64,000 nt of DNA from Fretibacter rubidus (GTDB lineage: Bacteria; Pseudomonadota; Alphaproteobacteria; Caulobacterales; Maricaulaceae), in contig NZ_CP163423.1 of the NCBI RefSeq assembly GCF_041429785.1, forward strand, positions 310,001-374,000, read 5' to 3'. Shown one piece after another: positions 15,917-24,238 of this stretch (within the stretch, counting starts at the first letter, position 1; the number at the start of each line of letters is the position of its first letter). A model generated the notes under the pieces. That model had not been told where the DNA came from. It ran no database searches and saw only the letters and a program-made list of their open reading frames with translations. A program made the translations under genes and the position numbers.

Positions 15917-17164
15917 ATGACCGAGTTAAAAACAGTTGATGAGGAAACAACCGCCCCTCCGCCTACTATAAAATTAGCTGAGGAGTTTTTGGAATCCTAT
16001 AAGGTTATCGAAACAGAAAGTGGTGCAGATATATTGCTGCACAGGGATGCCAAAAGCAATGCTTTCTACATAACTTGTCACCTCTACGGAAACGATATAG
16101 CAGAATCGTCAGACCTAAATGCTTCTATCGACGCAGACGATGAAAATAATTACAAACTAAACAGAGACCTGCATAGAGATAAGTCAGCATTTGTTAAAAT
16201 GAAGAGTGATGCAACAGCGGGACGTAGTTTTGAAGATTTAGTTCTTGAATATGACCCTTCGTACAATGAAGGCGAGCCGTTGAAGGTATATGGCGGTCAA
16301 CATCGAGTAGAAGCTATTAAAGCTGCTTTTTTAGAAGATATATCAGTTCCTCACGGAGTTCGAGTGTACTTTAACCTAACTCAGGAACAAAAAGTAGAAA
16401 TTGCTCTAATAAATAACACTTCAATTGCAGTCTCGAATGACCTTCTTGATAGAATGAGTGAGCATTTAGCCGGACCAGAGTTAAGGGATTGGTGCCATAA
16501 ATCTGAATTATTGCCTGATGGAATGGACTTCAAAGATAAAGGCGACGCAGTTTACCCCACCGTAAGAATAGCAAGAACTCTCATATTGAATTTTGAAAAA
16601 GGCAAGCATGGTGATGCTACTGGAATTAACGAAGCACGACTAGCTAAAGCTGGAGGTACGGATGACGAATTTGATTCTATTAGAGAGAATATTGTGTGGT
16701 CCGATAAAAAGCTTCTCGAGATGGGAAAGGCTTTCGCCAAATTACATAATTCTCAAATGAATGCGGTTAAACAATCCGATGGAAAACTGGCCGCACAATA
16801 TAGTAAGAAAGCTTTATCGCTGTCTGTAGTCGCCAGCTGGGCATTTGCGGCGGGGCTCTTCCAAAGCTCTCCCAAAAACTTAAAAACTTTATATAATTTA
16901 CCAGAAAACTCACCTGTTAAACTAGATCCACTAAATGCTAAGGCGTTATCAGAGGCTAGGTTATCTGGTGTAGACCCGGATAATTATCGCGGTCTTGGTA
17001 CACGTGTAAGCTCTACAGAGATTGGGCGCATGCTCGAGGTTTTCATTTTATTATGCGACAAAGATAAAACAAAAATCTCTAAAGACTTAGCAAATGCTGC
17101 AATTTCGAATTTTGAATTCAAGAGAAATAAAAAATCAAACGAAGAACGTTTGAAGAAATTGTAA
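15917..17164 (+). CDS. DGQHR/ParB-like domain protein
   Basis: A 415-residue soluble protein. The key signature is YGGQHRVEAIKAA (residues 125-137), the DGQHR motif of the ParB/DndB-like superfamily with the first Asp changed to Gly. It is followed by the typical 'eqkveiALINNTS' helix (about 155-170), where conserved Asn residues close the pocket. Such proteins occur as regulators or effectors in DNA-modification and defence loci such as Dnd. The gene is AT-rich and starts with ATG at 15917, overlapping the stop of an 11-codon reading frame (15885-15920), which may couple translation. The HEPN-domain partner begins 6 bases after its stop. Confidence 0.75.
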   Translation: MTELKTVDEETTAPPPTIKLAEEFLESYKVIETESGADILLHRDAKSNAFYITCHLYGNDIAESSDLNASIDADDENNYKLNRDLHRDKSAFVKMKSDATAGRSFEDLVLEYDPSYNEGEPLKVYGGQHRVEAIKAAFLEDISVPHGVRVYFNLTQEQKVEIALINNTSIAVSNDLLDRMSEHLAGPELRDWCHKSELLPDGMDFKDKGDAVYPTVRIARTLILNFEKGKHGDATGINEARLAKAGGTDDEFDSIRENIVWSDKKLLEMGKAFAKLHNSQMNAVKQSDGKLAAQYSKKALSLSVVASWAFAAGLFQSSPKNLKTLYNLPENSPVKLDPLNAKALSEARLSGVDPDNYRGLGTRVSSTEIGRMLEVFILLCDKDKTKISKDLANAAISNFEFKRNKKSNEERLKKL

Positions 17165-17170
17165 TCAACT

Positions 17171-17710
17171 ATGTTTGAGGATTACCTTGCAGATGCTCGT
17201 TTCTTTATTGACAATTCACCGAGAGAATCAACTGTAGAAGAAGTTTTTTATAGATATCGACGTGCCGCAATATTTGCGACAGCAAGCGCTTTTGAGGGGT
17301 ACGTAAACCACATCGCTGAAAACCATGAAACAGCCGAAAGTTTTGATTCACTTGGTTTGGATTTCCTAAATGACAAAGTTACCAGAATTAACCCTAAAAA
17401 TTCCAAGCAGGAAAGAGTTGATCATTTCAACACTATTGAAAGCAAGATCAATTTACTAATTTTCATTTCAGGTGCTGATAAAAGTAAGATCAAAGGTAGC
17501 TTGCCGTGGGAACAATTTTCCGCTTTCAAACGATTTCGCAACGACTTAGTTCACCCCAGAATAAAGGCGAATGAATTTGACGTACAATTATATGAAACTG
17601 CTAGCAAAGATGGCTTATCTTCAACCATTTATTTAATAAACGAAATTTCTTTGTCGTTGTATGGCCGAAAAATTCGTAGGAAAATCTTCGAACTTGGTGA
17701 AGGTCTGTGA
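17171..17710 (+). CDS. HEPN-domain protein, putative RNase toxin
   Basis: A 179-residue, mostly helical protein. The HEPN catalytic motif R-x4-H is visible as RNDLVH (residues 123-128) within FKRFRNDLVHPR, the common form in HEPN RNases of the MAE_28990/MAE_18760 kind. The N-terminal YRYRRAAIFATASAFEGYVN helix is also typical of that group. HEPN proteins often cleave RNA as toxins in antiviral or toxin-antitoxin systems. It begins 6 bases after the DGQHR gene, shares its AT-rich composition, and ends before queA without a clear terminator. Activity and partner function are inferred. Confidence 0.75.
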   Translation: MFEDYLADARFFIDNSPRESTVEEVFYRYRRAAIFATASAFEGYVNHIAENHETAESFDSLGLDFLNDKVTRINPKNSKQERVDHFNTIESKINLLIFISGADKSKIKGSLPWEQFSAFKRFRNDLVHPRIKANEFDVQLYETASKDGLSSTIYLINEISLSLYGRKIRRKIFELGEGL

Positions 17711-17899
17711 GGTCAGGCTATCTCGAATATTTCTGCTAAATTACACAGGAGCTAATGTCTGCAATGCCCCCATGGCAGAAACAGCTACCTGTTATATTGC
17801 TTCCACTATCTGCCTTTGCGTTTGCTCCCACCTTCACCCACCCACCTATTCGCACCCTATCCACTTGCCCAAATCCGCCTGTGCCGCTAAAGCCCCCGC

Positions 17900-18958
17900 A
17901 TGAATGTAGACCAGTTTGATTTTGAGCTTCCGGATCGTGCGATTGCGCTTCGGCCTGCGCGTCCGCGTGATAGCGCGAAGCTGTTGCATGTGGCCCCGGA
18001 CGGTGCGCTGTCTGACCATATTGTGCGGGACTTAGCGAGCCTTCTGAGTGCAGGGGATGTGCTGGTGTTAAACGATACGCGGGTGTTGCCTGCGGCGATG
18101 ACAGCGACCCGTCCTGCGCGCGAACACGGCGGCGGGGGTGACGTCACGGTGGGCGTAAATTTGCATAAATGCGAAGCACCGGATCGCTGGCGGGCGTTTG
18201 TGCGTCCTGCAAAACGGTTAAAAAATGGCGACATCATTCACTTCTCTGACCGCCTGTCTGCGACCGTATCGGACAAGCGCGACGGCGGCGATCTGGCGCT
18301 GAGCTTTAATGCCTCTGGCGAAGCGCTGACCGCCCAAGTTGAGAGCCTGGGCCATCCACCCTTGCCGCCCTATATCGCGCGTCAACGTGATCCCGATGCC
18401 CAAGATGTGGCGGATTATCAAACGGTTTACGCCGATGAAACGGGATCCGTGGCGGCCCCGACCGCAGGGCTACATTTCACGGATGCATTACTCGCCCAGC
18501 TTGACGCAATGGGTCTGCAGATTGAACGACTGACCCTCCATGTTGGGGCCGGGACGTTTCTGCCCGTAAAGTCTGGCTCGACCAATGAACACATCATGCA
18601 TAGCGAATGGCGCACAATTTCAGAGGCGACCGCCGCGCGGATTAACGCTGCCAAAGATGAAGGTCGCCGCATCATTGCGGTCGGCACAACGGCGCTGCGC
18701 GCGCTCGAATCAGCCGCGCAAAACGGCCGCGTTGTGGCGCAAACAGGCGAGACGGATATCTTCATCACACCGGGATATGACTTTCAAATCATCGACGGCT
18801 TAATGACTAACTTTCACCTCCCGCGCAGCACGCTGTTCATGCTGGTCTCTGCCATTTGCGGGACAGAGCGGATGCAGACGGCTTATGCCCATGCGCTGGA
18901 TAGCGGTTACCGATTTTATAGCTATGGCGACTCGAGCCTTCTTTGGAGAGCAGCATGA
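17900..18958 (+). CDS. queA: S-adenosylmethionine:tRNA ribosyltransferase-isomerase
   Basis: A 352-residue enzyme that transfers the ribosyl part of SAM to preQ1 in tRNA to form epoxyqueuosine. Family segments include [14 protein letters not shown] at the N-terminus, [23 protein letters not shown] near the end and [10 protein letters not shown] in the middle. The length is normal. It overlaps tgt by the sequence ATGA, so the two queuosine genes are coupled. The 189-base gap from the HEPN gene is unremarkable apart from a C-rich stretch. Confidence 0.96.
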   Translation: MNVDQFDFELPDRAIALRPARPRDSAKLLHVAPDGALSDHIVRDLASLLSAGDVLVLNDTRVLPAAMTATRPAREHGGGGDVTVGVNLHKCEAPDRWRAFVRPAKRLKNGDIIHFSDRLSATVSDKRDGGDLALSFNASGEALTAQVESLGHPPLPPYIARQRDPDAQDVADYQTVYADETGSVAAPTAGLHFTDALLAQLDAMGLQIERLTLHVGAGTFLPVKSGSTNEHIMHSEWRTISEATAARINAAKDEGRRIIAVGTTALRALESAAQNGRVVAQTGETDIFITPGYDFQIIDGLMTNFHLPRSTLFMLVSAICGTERMQTAYAHALDSGYRFYSYGDSSLLWRAA

Positions 18959-20079
18959 AGTTTCCCTTCGAGATTGCCGCCTTTGATGGGCAGGCGCGCA
19001 CGGGTACGCTCAAAACGCCGCGCGGGGATATCCGCACGCCGGCCTTTATGCCTGTCGGTACTGCGGGCACGGTCAAGGGTGTTTATATGGACCAAGTCCG
19101 TGCGGCAGGCGCGGATATTATCTTAGGCAATACCTATCATTTGATGCTGCGGCCTGGGGCGGAGCGAGTGAAACGCCTTGGCGGACTGCATAAATTTGGT
19201 GGATGGGACGGGCCAATTTTGACAGATAGCGGCGGCTTTCAAGTCTGGTCATTATCAAAGCTTCGTAAAATGAGCGAGCAAGGGGTGGAATTTCAATCCC
19301 ATCATGACGGGTCGAAACATATGCTGTCGCCCGAACGCAGCATTGAAATCCAAGCCGATTTGCTCGGCGCGGATATTTCGATGCAGCTTGATGAATGCAC
19401 AGAGTTCCCGTCGCCCTATGACGCGGCAGCAAAATCGATGGAGCTATCCTTACGTTGGGGCCAACGCTCGCTCGCAGCCTTTGGTGAGCGGGACTCGCAA
19501 ACGCTGTTCGCCATTGTTCAAGGATCGACCTTTCCAGAGCTTCGCAAAATGAGCGCAGAGGCCAGCGTGGCGGAGGCAACAGCGGGCGGCTACGGCGGTT
19601 TTGCGATTGGCGGTTTGGCGGTCGGCGAAGGGCACGACGCCATGTGCGAAACGATTGACGTGACTGTGCCCTATCTGCCCAAAGACCGTCCGCGCTATCT
19701 CATGGGGGTCGGCAAACCCGTTGACCTCGTCGAAGCGGTCGCGCGCGGCGTTGATATGTTTGATTGCGTCATTCCCACCCGCAGCGGCCGCCACGGCCAA
19801 GTCTGGACGGATGCAGGGCCGTATAACATCAAACGCGCCGAATTCGCCGAAGACCAAAGCCCGCTCGACGCCAGTTTTAATGTGGCCTGTTCAACCGATT
19901 ATTCCAAAGCTTACGTCCATCACCTGATCCGCAGCGGTGAACTGCTCGGTGCGATGCTCCTGTCGTGGCACAATATCGCCTATTTCGAGGACCTCATGGC
20001 CCGTATGCGCGCCGCCATTGCCGCTGGCGAGTTTGAGGCGTTTCGCAAGACCTTTCACGCGGGGATGGTGAAGTCGTAG
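18955..20079 (+). CDS. tgt: tRNA-guanine transglycosylase with degenerate zinc site
   Basis: A 374-residue enzyme that exchanges guanine 34 for preQ1 in tRNA-Asp, -Asn, -His and -Tyr. The catalytic and binding segments are present: [34 protein letters not shown] and [14 protein letters not shown]. The ATG at 18955 overlaps the queA stop. The unusual point is the zinc site. Normal bacterial enzymes have CxCxxC before the YSRAY helix; here the aligned residues are Phe, Val and Ser ([17 protein letters not shown]), with only one Cys one place off, while the distal His (WHN) is kept. Zinc binding may be lost or altered. Confidence 0.95.
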   Translation: MKFPFEIAAFDGQARTGTLKTPRGDIRTPAFMPVGTAGTVKGVYMDQVRAAGADIILGNTYHLMLRPGAERVKRLGGLHKFGGWDGPILTDSGGFQVWSLSKLRKMSEQGVEFQSHHDGSKHMLSPERSIEIQADLLGADISMQLDECTEFPSPYDAAAKSMELSLRWGQRSLAAFGERDSQTLFAIVQGSTFPELRKMSAEASVAEATAGGYGGFAIGGLAVGEGHDAMCETIDVTVPYLPKDRPRYLMGVGKPVDLVEAVARGVDMFDCVIPTRSGRHGQVWTDAGPYNIKRAEFAEDQSPLDASFNVACSTDYSKAYVHHLIRSGELLGAMLLSWHNIAYFEDLMARMRAAIAAGEFEAFRKTFHAGMVKS

Positions 20080-20331
20080 GATATGGTGTCGCTTTGGGCT
20101 GCTTTGGGGTAGGCAGAATTAAATATTAAGAGAGAGGCCTAAAACGCCCAAAGAAGGCCGCGGGTAATGTTTGAGGATACGGAAGTATTCGTCTAAAATA
20201 AGAAAGTGATCTAGTAACACTAATGTCTACCCTCGCTGAGGTCAGCCGTTAGGTCATGTAGGCTTGCGCAGCAAGAGGCATTTGCTACCGATTAAAGACA
20301 TAGATTTCATCGCGGGTATTTTGACAGGGAA

Positions 20332-20994
20332 TTATTCAGGCCAAAATCCAGCGTGGCGAACCTTTGTATAAAGCGTGTTGGATTGGTCATCTAGTACGCC
20401 CAAAAACAGAGCGCTCGGCCTCGGCTCGACTGGCGTGTCTTTGCATGAGGCAACCTCAAAGTCTTCTGCACGCCACGTTGACTTGTCCCTGCTGGCTTTT
20501 CCTTTTACGCGCCTGATGACATAGCAAAGGATAAGTCCTCTCTCGGCCGAGGTGCGGCCCAACTCGTCATAATATACTGGCTTCTCGCTTACATGGTTCC
20601 AGCCATCTGATTGTGGGATGGACCGAGAGATCTCTTGCCATGATTGCAACGAACTAAGGTGTGTTCGGCCAACGGGGACAGAATTTCGACTCAGGGTCAA
20701 CGGCTTCCAAAGCGACGGATCAATTGCCGCCTTGCGATAGGATGAATAACCTTCCGGTGTAAATTGAACGGTGCCCTCCACAATGATTCCAGCTGTGTAG
20801 GCGTGAGGTCGAATAATATCAATAAAGCGGGCTGTATCCGGTACACGAAAGGTCTCGCGCATGACGGTCTCTGCGGCCTTTGTCTTTCCACCGGGAATAA
20901 CGAAAATAATGACCAATAGAAAACCAGCCACAATGACAAAACCCAATGGTCCCGCTTTTCGCATGGCACTGAAAACGTCACGAGCGTGCATCAT
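20332..20994 (-). CDS. Single-pass membrane protein of unknown function
   Basis: A 220-residue protein with one N-terminal membrane helix (about residues 15-33) and a soluble, probably periplasmic, mixed domain containing two Cys (C157 region and SCKD). I do not recognise it. Its start overlaps the stop of the gene at 20991 by ATGA, so it is the last gene of a two- or three-gene set. The gap of 252 bases between it and tgt holds no gene I can support. This stretch is more AT-rich than the queuosine genes. Confidence 0.65.
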   Translation of the reverse strand: MMHARDVFSAMRKAGPLGFVIVAGFLLVIIFVIPGGKTKAAETVMRETFRVPDTARFIDIIRPHAYTAGIIVEGTVQFTPEGYSSYRKAAIDPSLWKPLTLSRNSVPVGRTHLSSLQSWQEISRSIPQSDGWNHVSEKPVYYDELGRTSAERGLILCYVIRRVKGKASRDKSTWRAEDFEVASCKDTPVEPRPSALFLGVLDDQSNTLYTKVRHAGFWPE

Positions 20995-21320
20995 GACACT
21001 AAATTTGTCATAGACAATAATTTACGCGTAAACTTAACGATGAGTGACAGTACAGGAATGGCAAGCATGGAGAAAAGAAACGCGAAGATGAAGGCAAAGC
21101 CAGCCTCTTCATTTCGACCGATCAGAGCCAAAAGCCCCAGCCCGCCATACCAAATAATGCACGCGATACCAGTGGATCGCCAATCGCCCCAAGACGTCAA
21201 AAGCCCCAAAATAATTGGAATGACTAAAATGAGCACAATGAACCCGCCCAAGTCTCCCATGGGGGGTAAGGGTAGCTTCAAGACAAAATCCCATAAGGCG
21301 TTAAAGAAATCGCTAAACAT
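20991..21320 (-). CDS. Small three-helix membrane protein
   Basis: A 109-residue protein with three predicted membrane helices (about 20-40, 50-68 and 72-95) and a basic tail. I start at ATG 21320 because GGGAG lies nine bases upstream; an extension to 21335 removes that site. It overlaps the following gene at 20994 by four bases. The family is unknown to me. Confidence 0.6.
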   Translation of the reverse strand: MFSDFFNALWDFVLKLPLPPMGDLGGFIVLILVIPIILGLLTSWGDWRSTGIACIIWYGGLGLLALIGRNEEAGFAFIFAFLFSMLAIPVLSLIVKFTRKLLSMTNLVS

Positions 21321-21324
21321 AATA

Positions 21325-21525
21325 TTAGCTCCCACGCAACTTTACACTATGAAGCCTTAATGAATAATTGTGAAATTCGAAGCGCAAATAATTGTCATCA
21401 ATATACCAAACAGTTTTCAAGTACCCTTTTACTTTAATGAAATCAAATCGCTCAATTGTAAAACTCACTCCGGCTAATAGCGAACACCCCTTGAGCACCT
21501 TAAAATCGTACAATAAATGAGACAC
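21325..21525 (-). CDS. Small protein, uncertain
   Basis: A 66-residue frame opening with GTG at 21525 and closing 4 bases before the ATG of the three-helix protein. It has no recognised motif, a mixed hydrophobic/charged sequence and a poor ribosome binding site. The close spacing is the main support; it could equally be leader sequence of the downstream gene. Confidence 0.35.
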   Translation of the reverse strand: MSHLLYDFKVLKGCSLLAGVSFTIERFDFIKVKGYLKTVWYIDDNYLRFEFHNYSLRLHSVKLRGS

Positions 21526-21614
21526 ATGCTATTGTCCACAATACCCGTCGAACTGCCGAAACTGAGCGGCTTAAAATCGCCTCAAGTAAGACACCCATGA
21601 ATACTCGTCTTTCA

Positions 21615-22181
21615 CTAACGCAACCGTCCACTCGCCTTAAACCCGGGGCAACCGTTGGCGCTGCCCACACCAATCAAGAACCCCATACGTTCGCGGCCAC
21701 GCTTGTCAGCCTCTAGCGCCTTTTTATCGCGGTAGGTCGCGCCGCTGGCAAAGCGGACGACGCCGCGAAAAGGGATAAGCGACGTGGCGACAGCTTTGGT
21801 GCCAACGTCGAGCGCATTGCCGACATTGCCGGCGCGTGTATCGCGGCGGTGGATTGTGCCGGGATTGCTACGTTGGTTTCGCTGTAGTGCTTCGTCTAGC
21901 GCGCGAACTTCCGCTAGGATGGCGGCGCAAGAGCGGTGCGTATCTGTGCCGTAGGGATTTTGCAGTGTCGCAAGTTGGTCTGGGATGCGCTTTGTCCCGA
22001 TATTTAAGTCACGCATCGGTGTGGCTGCGGCATAGGGGACGTTGCGAATAGATTGTTTATACTCACTGTCAGGCATTGTCGGTAATTTAGGAACGGAGTG
22101 GCAAGCCCCCACCGCCAAAAGGACGGGCATTAGACCTAAAACACGAGCTAAATTTCGCGTTTTTTCAGATAAATCACTCAT
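21615..22181 (-). CDS. Lipoprotein of unknown function
   Basis: A 188-residue protein with a signal peptide ending in the lipobox AVGAC (Cys27), so lipid-anchored in the cell envelope. The mature part has a charged helix (SCAAILAEVRALDEALQRN) and a small Gly/Ala-rich hydrophobic stretch (VATSLIPFRGVVRFASGA), ending in a second Cys region (GCPGF). The middle pattern is reminiscent of envelope lipoproteins that regulate or cap small membrane assemblies, but I cannot name a family. It is oriented away from the tRNA-Lys gene. Confidence 0.65.
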   Translation of the reverse strand: MSDLSEKTRNLARVLGLMPVLLAVGACHSVPKLPTMPDSEYKQSIRNVPYAAATPMRDLNIGTKRIPDQLATLQNPYGTDTHRSCAAILAEVRALDEALQRNQRSNPGTIHRRDTRAGNVGNALDVGTKAVATSLIPFRGVVRFASGATYRDKKALEADKRGRERMGFLIGVGSANGCPGFKASGRLR

Positions 22182-22260
22182 TGACTGCGTCTCTTCGTGT
22201 CTGTTTCATATTTAGGCTTGACCTGCTGTGCGCGCGCCCCTAGATACGCGCCTCAAATGG

Positions 22261-22336
22261 GAGCCTGTAGCTCAGCTGGTAGAGCAACTGACTTTTAATC
22301 AGTAGGTCCAGGGTTCGAATCCCTGCGGGCTCACCA
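22261..22336 (+). tRNA. tRNA-Lys (anticodon TTT)
   Basis: A complete cloverleaf. Acceptor GAGCCTG pairs with CGGGCTC (one T-G pair), D arm GCTC/GAGC, and anticodon stem ACTGA/TCAGT with loop CTTTTAA (anticodon TTT at 22294-22296). The T arm is CAGGG/CCCTG with loop TTCGAAT, then discriminator A and an encoded CCA end. Confidence 0.97.
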
Positions 22337-22580
22337 TTTTTACCGATTCACGACCTACCCACCAACTGTGCCAATATCGGGCCAAATTTGTGTCCAAATA
22401 ATGGCGCAAATGCGACCTTTTTTGTGCCCTTTTTCAAACAGTGATGTATTTTCGCCACGCCTTTGATAATATTGTAAATTTTAAACAAACTTTGCGAATG
22501 CGGACTAGATTGTCGGAACATATTTCTGTATGAGGCATTCAGTAACAACAAGACCTTTGTGTCTGGTTAAACAAGAACAA

Positions 22581-22594
22581 TGCGGATTTCCGCA
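22581..22594 (+). promoter_or_regulatory. Palindrome next to the ompA ribosome binding site
   Basis: TGCGGA-TT-TCCGCA is a perfect 6-bp inverted repeat that ends immediately before the AAAGGAG ribosome binding site of the OmpA gene. As a hairpin in the leader it could affect ribosome access or message stability; as DNA it could be a protein site. Confidence 0.4.
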
Positions 22595-22609
22595 AAAGGA
22601 GAATTCATC

Positions 22610-23956
22610 ATGAAGCATCGTCTTCTACTCGCGCTTTCAACAGCCGCCCTTATGACTGTCCCGTCTCTTGCGTCTGCGCAAGATGATGCGGGTTGGTATG
22701 TCCGTGGTAATGTGGGTTACGGCACACATACTGATATTGACCTAACAGGCGACCTTGTTGGTGATGTTGAATCAGAAGGTAACATCGCGGGTTCCGTTGG
22801 TGTTGGTTATGATTTTGGCAACAACTGGCGTCTTGAAGGCGATCTAGCGCAGCTTTGGACCGACCTCGGCGCGATCAGCCAGCTTCCAAACACATCTGCC
22901 AAGTTAGAAACAAAGACAGCGTTTATTAACGCGATTTATGATTTCTCTGAATTTGGCCGTTGGGAACCTTACATTGGTGCGGGTCTTGGTCTTGTGCGTG
23001 GTAACACGACATTGACAGCCCATGACTTCCCAAGTGCATCACTGGGCACAGCGGGCGTGCAAAACGTCTCTAACCCTGCCTGTGTTGGCGCGGTTGCGTG
23101 TTCGTTCAAAGACGGTGACACAGGTCTTGGCTGGCAGTTGCTAGCGGGTCTTGGTTACCAGATCAGCGATAGCCTGACATGGGATACGCATTACCGTTAC
23201 ACAAATTCAAACAATCTTGATTTTGTTGGTACGAAAGCCCCGTCACTGGGCTCGACCTCTGCGGCTGCGGCGACAATGGAAAATGTTGGCGCACACGCTG
23301 TCATGACAGGGTTCCGTTACAAGTTCGGTCAAACCGGAACAAAAATGGTAAAAGTGCCGCTGCCAGCAGCGCCGCGCTCATACACATGTTGGGATGGCTC
23401 GTCTGTTCTGAACGCGGCAAACTGCCCAGCAGAGCCGCGCCCACAAATGCAGTGTTGGGACGGAACTATGGTTGAAGATGTTGCGCAGTGTCCAACACGC
23501 GAAACCTTTACATGTCCAGACGGTACATTGGTCTATGATCAAAACGAATGTGTCGCAACGCGCTCACTTCAAACGATTGGTGATCTTTGCGGTGCAGACC
23601 GTATGGAAATCATCTATTACGAGTTCAACAAAGCACGTTCAGCTGAAACACAGAATACAATCAACCGTATCCTTGATATCGGTGAATTCTGTAACGTCGA
23701 TTCTGTTCTCGTAACAGGCCACACAGATGCCTCTGGTTCTGCAGCTTATAACTTGCGCTTGTCAGAGCGCCGCGCCAAAGACGCGCGCGATGAGTTAGTT
23801 GCCGAAGGTGTAGACGCCGCTAAGATTACATCACAAGGTATGGGTGAAACACAATTGTTCATCCCAACAGCCGATGGTGTGAAAGAGCAGCTTAACCGCC
23901 GTACAGAAGTGCTGATTCGCCTCAGCACGACTGGCGGAACAATGATGAGCAACTAA
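22610..23956 (+). CDS. OmpA-family outer-membrane protein
   Basis: A 448-residue outer-membrane protein. It has a signal peptide (to SLASAQ), an eight-strand OmpA-like barrel (about residues 24-245), and a linker with three C-x-D-G-[ST]-x8-C modules. The C-terminal OmpA peptidoglycan-binding domain (about 330-445) contains the NLRLSERRAKDARDEL helix and LNRRTEVLI. The OmpA domain tethers the outer membrane to the wall. The ATG at 22610 follows AAAGGAG; an earlier in-frame ATG at 22580 is inside the hairpin region and spoils the signal. Its barrel is almost identical in DNA to that of the next gene, and a terminator follows. Confidence 0.92.
   Translation: MKHRLLLALSTAALMTVPSLASAQDDAGWYVRGNVGYGTHTDIDLTGDLVGDVESEGNIAGSVGVGYDFGNNWRLEGDLAQLWTDLGAISQLPNTSAKLETKTAFINAIYDFSEFGRWEPYIGAGLGLVRGNTTLTAHDFPSASLGTAGVQNVSNPACVGAVACSFKDGDTGLGWQLLAGLGYQISDSLTWDTHYRYTNSNNLDFVGTKAPSLGSTSAAAATMENVGAHAVMTGFRYKFGQTGTKMVKVPLPAAPRSYTCWDGSSVLNAANCPAEPRPQMQCWDGTMVEDVAQCPTRETFTCPDGTLVYDQNECVATRSLQTIGDLCGADRMEIIYYEFNKARSAETQNTINRILDIGEFCNVDSVLVTGHTDASGSAAYNLRLSERRAKDARDELVAEGVDAAKITSQGMGETQLFIPTADGVKEQLNRRTEVLIRLSTTGGTMMSN
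22661..23328 (+). repeat. Direct repeat copy A, 668 bp, shared by two ompA-like genes
   Basis: This segment, from the end of the signal peptide to the last barrel strand, matches 24290-24957 over 668 bases at an offset of 1629. I count about eight differences, nearly all at third codon positions. The match stops sharply at both ends. This indicates recent duplication or ongoing gene conversion confined to the barrel. Confidence 0.92.
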
Positions 23957-23997
23957 ACGCTGTTTCTTTGGCCAATTAGGCCGATGTATAAAATCAA

Positions 23998-24026
23998 AAA
24001 CGGCTCGCATTAGCGGGCCGTTTTTC
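23998..24026 (+). terminator. Rho-independent terminator after ompA
   Basis: The stem ACGGCTCGC (24000-24008) with GCGGGCCGT (24013-24021) has one T-G pair and an ATTA loop, and is followed by a T-rich tail. Confidence 0.9.
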
Positions 24027-24238
24027 TTTATGGGGATGGTGTGAAATTCTAAAGTCCCACACACGCGTTGAGTACAGCGTTCAAATCCTGCCCTTTTTTT
24101 AAATGAACCTAACCTAAACTCTATTTAGGAAACTGTTAACGCAAATTAATTTTGCTTGAAATGCCTCTTTAAGTGGGTATAGATGTTCTAGAATTGTGGG
24201 TTCAAGACTGTAACCCGATGACTTTGGGGAGATTTCCA

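Noticed and set aside
15675-17760. Attachment-site repeats around the DGQHR/HEPN island
   Set aside because: Only AGGAGCTA recurs on both sides (near 15676 and 17749). Eight bases is too short, and no integrase or tRNA target is present.
22348-22551. Small open frame on the minus strand between tRNA-Lys and ompA
   Set aside because: AT-rich leader region with no ribosome binding site or recognisable protein; more likely the ompA promoter region.
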